Assembly: GCA_910578615.1 (NCBI GenBank)
Contig: CAJTRI010000025.1
Location: 1 to 17,164 of the forward strand
Source of the DNA: an uncultured Duncaniella sp.
GTDB taxonomy: Bacteria > Bacteroidota > Bacteroidia > Bacteroidales > Muribaculaceae
Direction: 5' to 3'
Length of the DNA: 17,164 bases
Numbering within the stretch: the first letter of the stretch is position 1; the number at the start of each line of letters is the position of its first letter. The notes under the pieces were generated by a model, which saw only the letters and a program-made list of their open reading frames with translations, ran no database searches and had not been told where the DNA came from. Below, one piece after another: positions 13,853 to 17,164 of the stretch. The position numbers were made by a program, and so were the translations under genes.

Positions 13853-15832
13853 ATGAAAGGAATAATCCGATTTCTCATTATAGCAATAGCCGCAACTGCC
13901 ACACTGCCAGCCATCGGTGCTGACCCGGTCATGGTTCCATATACCTCTTGGAAGTTGCTCCAACCCCTCGGACTGAGAGAAAAAGCCGATATAGACACGC
14001 TGCTTTACAACTATTACCAATCAGCCATCCCCTCGGCTATATCACCGGCCTTTGCCACGACCGGCAATCAGACTTCGGCCGGTGAAGAGATGATATATAT
14101 GGAGCGCGAACCTATGAGCCGCTTCTTCCTCCATGATGCCAAACGCTTCTGGCTACCATCCGAGAGAAAGGCACGTTTCTACAACACCCCCATCCCGATG
14201 TCACTTATCAGCTACAACACCGGCGGAGGAAGGGAAATAGCGCAGGATTTTTTCAAATTCAACTTCACAGGCAATGTCTCGCCACGCCTTCAAGTCGGAG
14301 CCCTTGTTGACTATCCCTACTCCAAAGGCTCATATAACTATCAGGCGTCAAAAGGATTTACATGGGGACTATCGGCCTCGTATACCGGCGAACGCTACGA
14401 GTTGCAGACTTATTACAATGTTTTCAACTTCATAAACAAGGAGAACGGAGGCATAACGGACGATCTCTGGATTCTTGACACAGAGAAAGTAAACGGAGGC
14501 GTGGAGAGTGTGAACCCGAAAGTAATCCCAACCAACCTGACAGCCTCGCACAACCGCATAAAGGGGAAACAGTTCTATATGAACCACCGTTACAAGGTAG
14601 GATTCTGGAAGGAGACGATGGACTCTGTCAAGACCGACTCCGTGGTTCATCGAGAGCTTGTGCCTGTTTCAAGCTTTATCTGGACACTGGGCTACGATTC
14701 CGGCGCCCACCGTTTCACCAACACAAAAGCCTCGGAAGAGGACTTCTGGCAACACCACTATATACAGGCTGACGGAACCTACGACTACACATCTTACTCT
14801 TCCTTACGCAACACAATAGGTGTCTCCCTGCTTGAAGGGTTCAACAAATACGCCAAGGCAGGACTTGCAGCCTTTCTGACCCACGAACTTCGAAAATACA
14901 CCCAGACCATTGACTCTATCGCCATTGACGGCTCAGAGCGCCCCGAAAGCCTTACACCATATCCTCTTGACCACAAGTTATCTCCAAATGCCACCGAAAA
15001 CCTTCTATGGGTGGGTGCACAGCTGACAAAACAGCAAGGCAGGATTCTCAATTATCAGGGAACCGTACAGATAGGCCTTATCGGCCCTGCCGCCGGAGAA
15101 ATCAAGGCGGACGGCGAGGTCTCGACCCATATGCGGCTATTCGGCGACACCATCACAGTCAAAGGCTATGGAAAGTTCAGCAACATATCAGCGCCATATC
15201 TGATGAACAATTATGTATCGAACCACTTCATCTGGCACAACGATTTCGGCAAGACACGCCGGTTACGCTTCGGAGGTGAGATCGATATCCCCCACACTTC
15301 CACAAGAGCGAACATAGGCGTGGAAAACGTCCAGAATCTTATATATTTCAATTCTGACGGGATGCCCGTTCAACATGGCGGGAGCGTACAGGTATTCTCG
15401 GTAAGGGCATGGCAAGACCTGCGCTGGCGTGCCCTGAACTGGCGTAACACCATAATATACCAGACTTCGACCGACGAATCAGTCCTTCCGTTACCGAAAT
15501 TCGCGATATACTCCAATCTTTATCTCCAATTCAAGATTGCCAAGGTTCTTGACGTGCAGCTCGGAGTAGATCTTGACTACTATACACGCTACTACGCACC
15601 GGCCTACCAGCCATCCACGATGGCATTCTGCAATCAGACAGAAATCAAATGCGGCAACTATCCGTTTATGAATGCCTACATAAACATGCAGCTCTCCAAA
15701 GCTCGTTTCTACGTTCTTTTCAGCCACGTTAACCAAGGCATATTCGGAGGGAACGACTATTTCTCACTACCGCACTATCCCCTCAATCCCCGCCGTTTCC
15801 AGATGGGTGTCAGCGTCAATTTCGGTAACTAA
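13853..15832 (+). CDS. Bacteroidota putative porin (outer-membrane beta-barrel)
   Basis: The 659-residue protein begins with a signal peptide (MKGIIRFLIIAIAATATLPAIGA, cut near residue 23). The mature part carries features of the Bacteroidota 'putative porin' family: DTLLYNYYQSAIPS (48-61), an AFATTGN segment, FYNTPIPMSLISYNTGG (109-125), KGSYNYQ, YELQTYYN, KENGGITDD (196-204), and MNHRYKVGFWKE, followed by long stretches of amphipathic aromatic strands and a final FQMGVSVNFGN. It should sit in the outer membrane; its transported compound is unknown. No in-frame start codon lies between an upstream stop and 13853, so this ATG is forced. A -7 box lies five bases before it and a terminator-ended leader lies 44 bases before it, giving two possible modes of expression. 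The solute-binding gene begins 47 bases after its stop. Confidence 0.87.
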   Translation: MKGIIRFLIIAIAATATLPAIGADPVMVPYTSWKLLQPLGLREKADIDTLLYNYYQSAIPSAISPAFATTGNQTSAGEEMIYMEREPMSRFFLHDAKRFWLPSERKARFYNTPIPMSLISYNTGGGREIAQDFFKFNFTGNVSPRLQVGALVDYPYSKGSYNYQASKGFTWGLSASYTGERYELQTYYNVFNFINKENGGITDDLWILDTEKVNGGVESVNPKVIPTNLTASHNRIKGKQFYMNHRYKVGFWKETMDSVKTDSVVHRELVPVSSFIWTLGYDSGAHRFTNTKASEEDFWQHHYIQADGTYDYTSYSSLRNTIGVSLLEGFNKYAKAGLAAFLTHELRKYTQTIDSIAIDGSERPESLTPYPLDHKLSPNATENLLWVGAQLTKQQGRILNYQGTVQIGLIGPAAGEIKADGEVSTHMRLFGDTITVKGYGKFSNISAPYLMNNYVSNHFIWHNDFGKTRRLRFGGEIDIPHTSTRANIGVENVQNLIYFNSDGMPVQHGGSVQVFSVRAWQDLRWRALNWRNTIIYQTSTDESVLPLPKFAIYSNLYLQFKIAKVLDVQLGVDLDYYTRYYAPAYQPSTMAFCNQTEIKCGNYPFMNAYINMQLSKARFYVLFSHVNQGIFGGNDYFSLPHYPLNPRRFQMGVSVNFGN

Positions 15833-15843
15833 ACCAACGGCTC

Positions 15844-15882
15844 CATTGTTATATCTTTGATAGATGAAAAGATATAACAATG
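15844..15882 (+). promoter_or_regulatory. 15-bp perfect inverted repeat over a -7 box and a start codon
   Basis: CATTGTTATATCTTT (15844-15858) and AAAGATATAACAATG (15868-15882) are perfect inverted complements with a 9-base loop. The left arm contains nearly all of a consensus -7 box TATCTTTG (15852-15859); the right arm ends exactly with the ATG (15880-15882) of the next gene. In read-through mRNA from the porin gene the start codon would be paired; as DNA it is a possible operator. No good -33 box was seen. Confidence 0.6.
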
Positions 15883-16695
15883 AAACCATTTTTCGGACAT
15901 CCGCGCCTCTTCTTCATACTCATTCTCTCCGTCATAGCCGTAGGGATAATATCCACATACAGCCATTACTCCAATGTGGCCAAAGAGGCCGGTTACAAAT
16001 ATTCACGTGCGGAAGGAGACTCCGTCAATGTAGCCATACATTATTCCCCCATGTCGCTCTACCGATATGGCGACACTCTGGGAGGTCTCAACTATGAGAT
16101 ACTGACAAATCTTTCCAGACGATACGGCTATAAGTTCAAATACTATCCCGTATCCTCGGCGGCAGAAGCACTCGAAAAACTCGAAAACGGGACTTATGAC
16201 CTTCTCGTGGCCGACATCCCCATGACCGCAGCCGTCAGAAAACGCGTAATATCCACCATTCCTGTATATACCGACCATCAGGTGCTCGTAAGTCGTGATA
16301 CTACCGTCACAACGCCACTATCTCTTGCTGGAAAAGAGGTATGGGTTGTAAAAGGCACACCGGCCAACGAAAGACTTGACAACTTATCACGCGAGATAGG
16401 AGACTCCATACACATACATCCCACCATTGACTATACCGCCGAGCAGCTCGTGATCCTCACGGCCCACGGAGATATCCCCAGAGCGGTTGTCAACGAAGAG
16501 GTAGCAAAAAAAATACAGGCTGACTATCCCCAGATAAAGATTTCAACACACGTCTCATTCAGCCAGTTCCAGTCATGGCTCGTAAACAAGAATGAAAAAT
16601 CTCTTGCCGACTCCCTTGACCGGCAGATAACCATGTTCAAAGAAACCGCCACCTATGACTCCGTCATAAATAAATGGATAGACCGTTGTGAATAA
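15880..16695 (+). CDS. Membrane-anchored solute-binding protein (SBP_bac_3 / MltF N-domain type)
   Basis: The 271-residue product starts with an uncleaved-looking hydrophobic helix (about residues 9-27, LFFILILSVIAVGIIS). It continues with a periplasmic solute-binding fold: VNVAIHYSPMSLYRYGDTLGGLNYEI (49-74), ending in the typical G+NYEI/G+DYDL motif, then YDLLVADIPMTAAVRKRV (106-123), GKEVWVVKGTPANERL, and a C-terminal lobe ending KWIDRCE. This is the family-3 amino-acid-binding type, also the N-terminal half of lytic transglycosylase MltF. The lysozyme-like half of MltF is absent, and no ABC permease or ATPase is nearby, so it is more likely a sensor or regulator of envelope functions than a transporter subunit (inference). 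ATG 15880 lies in a palindrome. Confidence 0.8.
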   Translation: MKPFFGHPRLFFILILSVIAVGIISTYSHYSNVAKEAGYKYSRAEGDSVNVAIHYSPMSLYRYGDTLGGLNYEILTNLSRRYGYKFKYYPVSSAAEALEKLENGTYDLLVADIPMTAAVRKRVISTIPVYTDHQVLVSRDTTVTTPLSLAGKEVWVVKGTPANERLDNLSREIGDSIHIHPTIDYTAEQLVILTAHGDIPRAVVNEEVAKKIQADYPQIKISTHVSFSQFQSWLVNKNEKSLADSLDRQITMFKETATYDSVINKWIDRCE

Positions 16696-16749
16696 CGTCA
16701 CCACACCTTACATAGTCACCCACTACAAATTTTCATAGCTCCACCAATA

Positions 16750-17164
16750 CTAAAATGTATATGACAAATTGACGGAAAAATAATGCTCCGCATAATCATA
16801 GCCAGATACTACGGCCATTATATTATTCGATGATGATTCATTCCATTTAAACCATCGTTGATATAGCGGCAACATCCAATACACGATTCAAGCAGATAAT
16901 ATCCCTATTCCGGCACCGACGATAACATCATTAAACCAGTGATGCCCGTTGTAAAGACGTAAAAAAGACAGTTGCACTATGCCCTGATGGGAATGAGTTT
17001 TCCTTGTACCCGTTCAAGGCGTGGTTCTTTTACTGTGTATTTGGTCGTATTGATTATTAATGCCATCGAAATATAGGCTGTCGCACCCACAATCAGACGT
17101 TCATTAAAAGAATGCTTTGATTTTGCCGAAAACGGGCAGAACGCAGCACGCGGTACGCGGGGGG
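16750..17164 (-). pseudogene. Decayed PAP2-family membrane phosphatase (5' end outside window)
   Basis: Reading the minus strand leftward from the window edge, three pieces of a PAP2 phosphatase appear in different frames. Piece one holds SKHSFNERLIVGATAYISMA then KYTVKEPRL (from about 17120 to 17012). Piece two, in a shifted frame, is NGYKENSFPSGHSATVFF, with the catalytic SFPSGH motif (about 17011-16960). Piece three, shifted again, is RLYNGHHWFNDVIVGAGIGILSA (about 16960-16891), the third phosphatase motif. Roughly 30 residues normally between pieces two and three are missing. A TGA at 16890-16888 follows, but the frame continues beyond it for 45 good residues (IVYWMLPLYQRWF, ending LSYTF) to TAG at 16750; a single C-to-T change from CGA would explain the stop. 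PAP2 enzymes dephosphorylate lipids such as undecaprenyl pyrophosphate or lipid A. This copy cannot be functional unless the sequence has errors. Confidence 0.75.

Noticed and set aside
15864..16097. 77-codon ORF overlapping the solute-binding gene
   Set aside because: Wrong frame; the 15880 frame encodes a complete binding-protein fold.
1..17164. CRISPR array, tRNA/rRNA gene or insertion sequence
   Set aside because: No regularly spaced repeats, tRNA-like cloverleaf text or transposase motifs were seen on either strand by eye.

Overview
The window looks like chromosomal DNA of a Bacteroidales bacterium, plausibly a gut Muribaculaceae/Bacteroides relative. The evidence is the Bacteroidota-type promoter elements (TAnnTTTG -7 boxes, in the best cases with TTTG about 20 bases upstream), outer-membrane protein families typical of the phylum, and a rhamnose operon in the kinase-isomerase-permease-aldolase order that I know from Bacteroides thetaiotaomicron. 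I see no insertion sequence, CRISPR array, tRNA or rRNA.

Layout. (a) 1-283: the Asn/Arg/Gly-rich tail of a protein that begins outside the window, then an intrinsic terminator. (b) 396-4085: a FadL/OmpP1-type outer-membrane protein and, 9 bases later, a PIF1-like helicase fused to a TPR-like tail; the first 130 bases of the helicase gene hold two perfect hairpins. (c) 4086-4589: a small minus-strand ORF with a possible promoter, and a nested hairpin that may end the next operon. (d) 4590-9146, minus strand: rhaB-rhaA-rhaT-rhaD for L-rhamnose uptake and breakdown, with a good promoter at 9206-9237 and overlapping dyads around its start point. (e) 9284-11409, minus strand: a TrmH/SpoU RNA methyltransferase and radA, overlapping by ATGA. 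(f) 11471-13602, plus strand: a sugar kinase of AmgK type fused to the C-terminal domain of RapZ, overlapping by ATGA with a MurU-like nucleotidyltransferase. Together they look like a peptidoglycan amino-sugar salvage route with a built-in amino-sugar sensor. (g) 13603-13852: a consensus promoter, a six-codon mini-ORF and a strong intrinsic terminator within about 100 bases, which forms a short RNA gene or attenuator. (h) 13853-16695: a Bacteroidota putative porin with a -7 box almost touching its start codon, then a membrane-anchored solute-binding protein whose -7 box and start codon lie in a perfect 15-bp inverted repeat. (i) 16750-17164, minus strand: a decayed PAP2-family phosphatase gene with a frameshift, an internal deletion and a nonsense codon.

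The best candidates for undescribed biology are the short RNA/attenuator at 13733-13809, the AmgK-RapZ fusion with its MurU partner, and the start-codon palindrome at 15844-15882. Family assignments come from motifs recalled by eye; no database search was possible.
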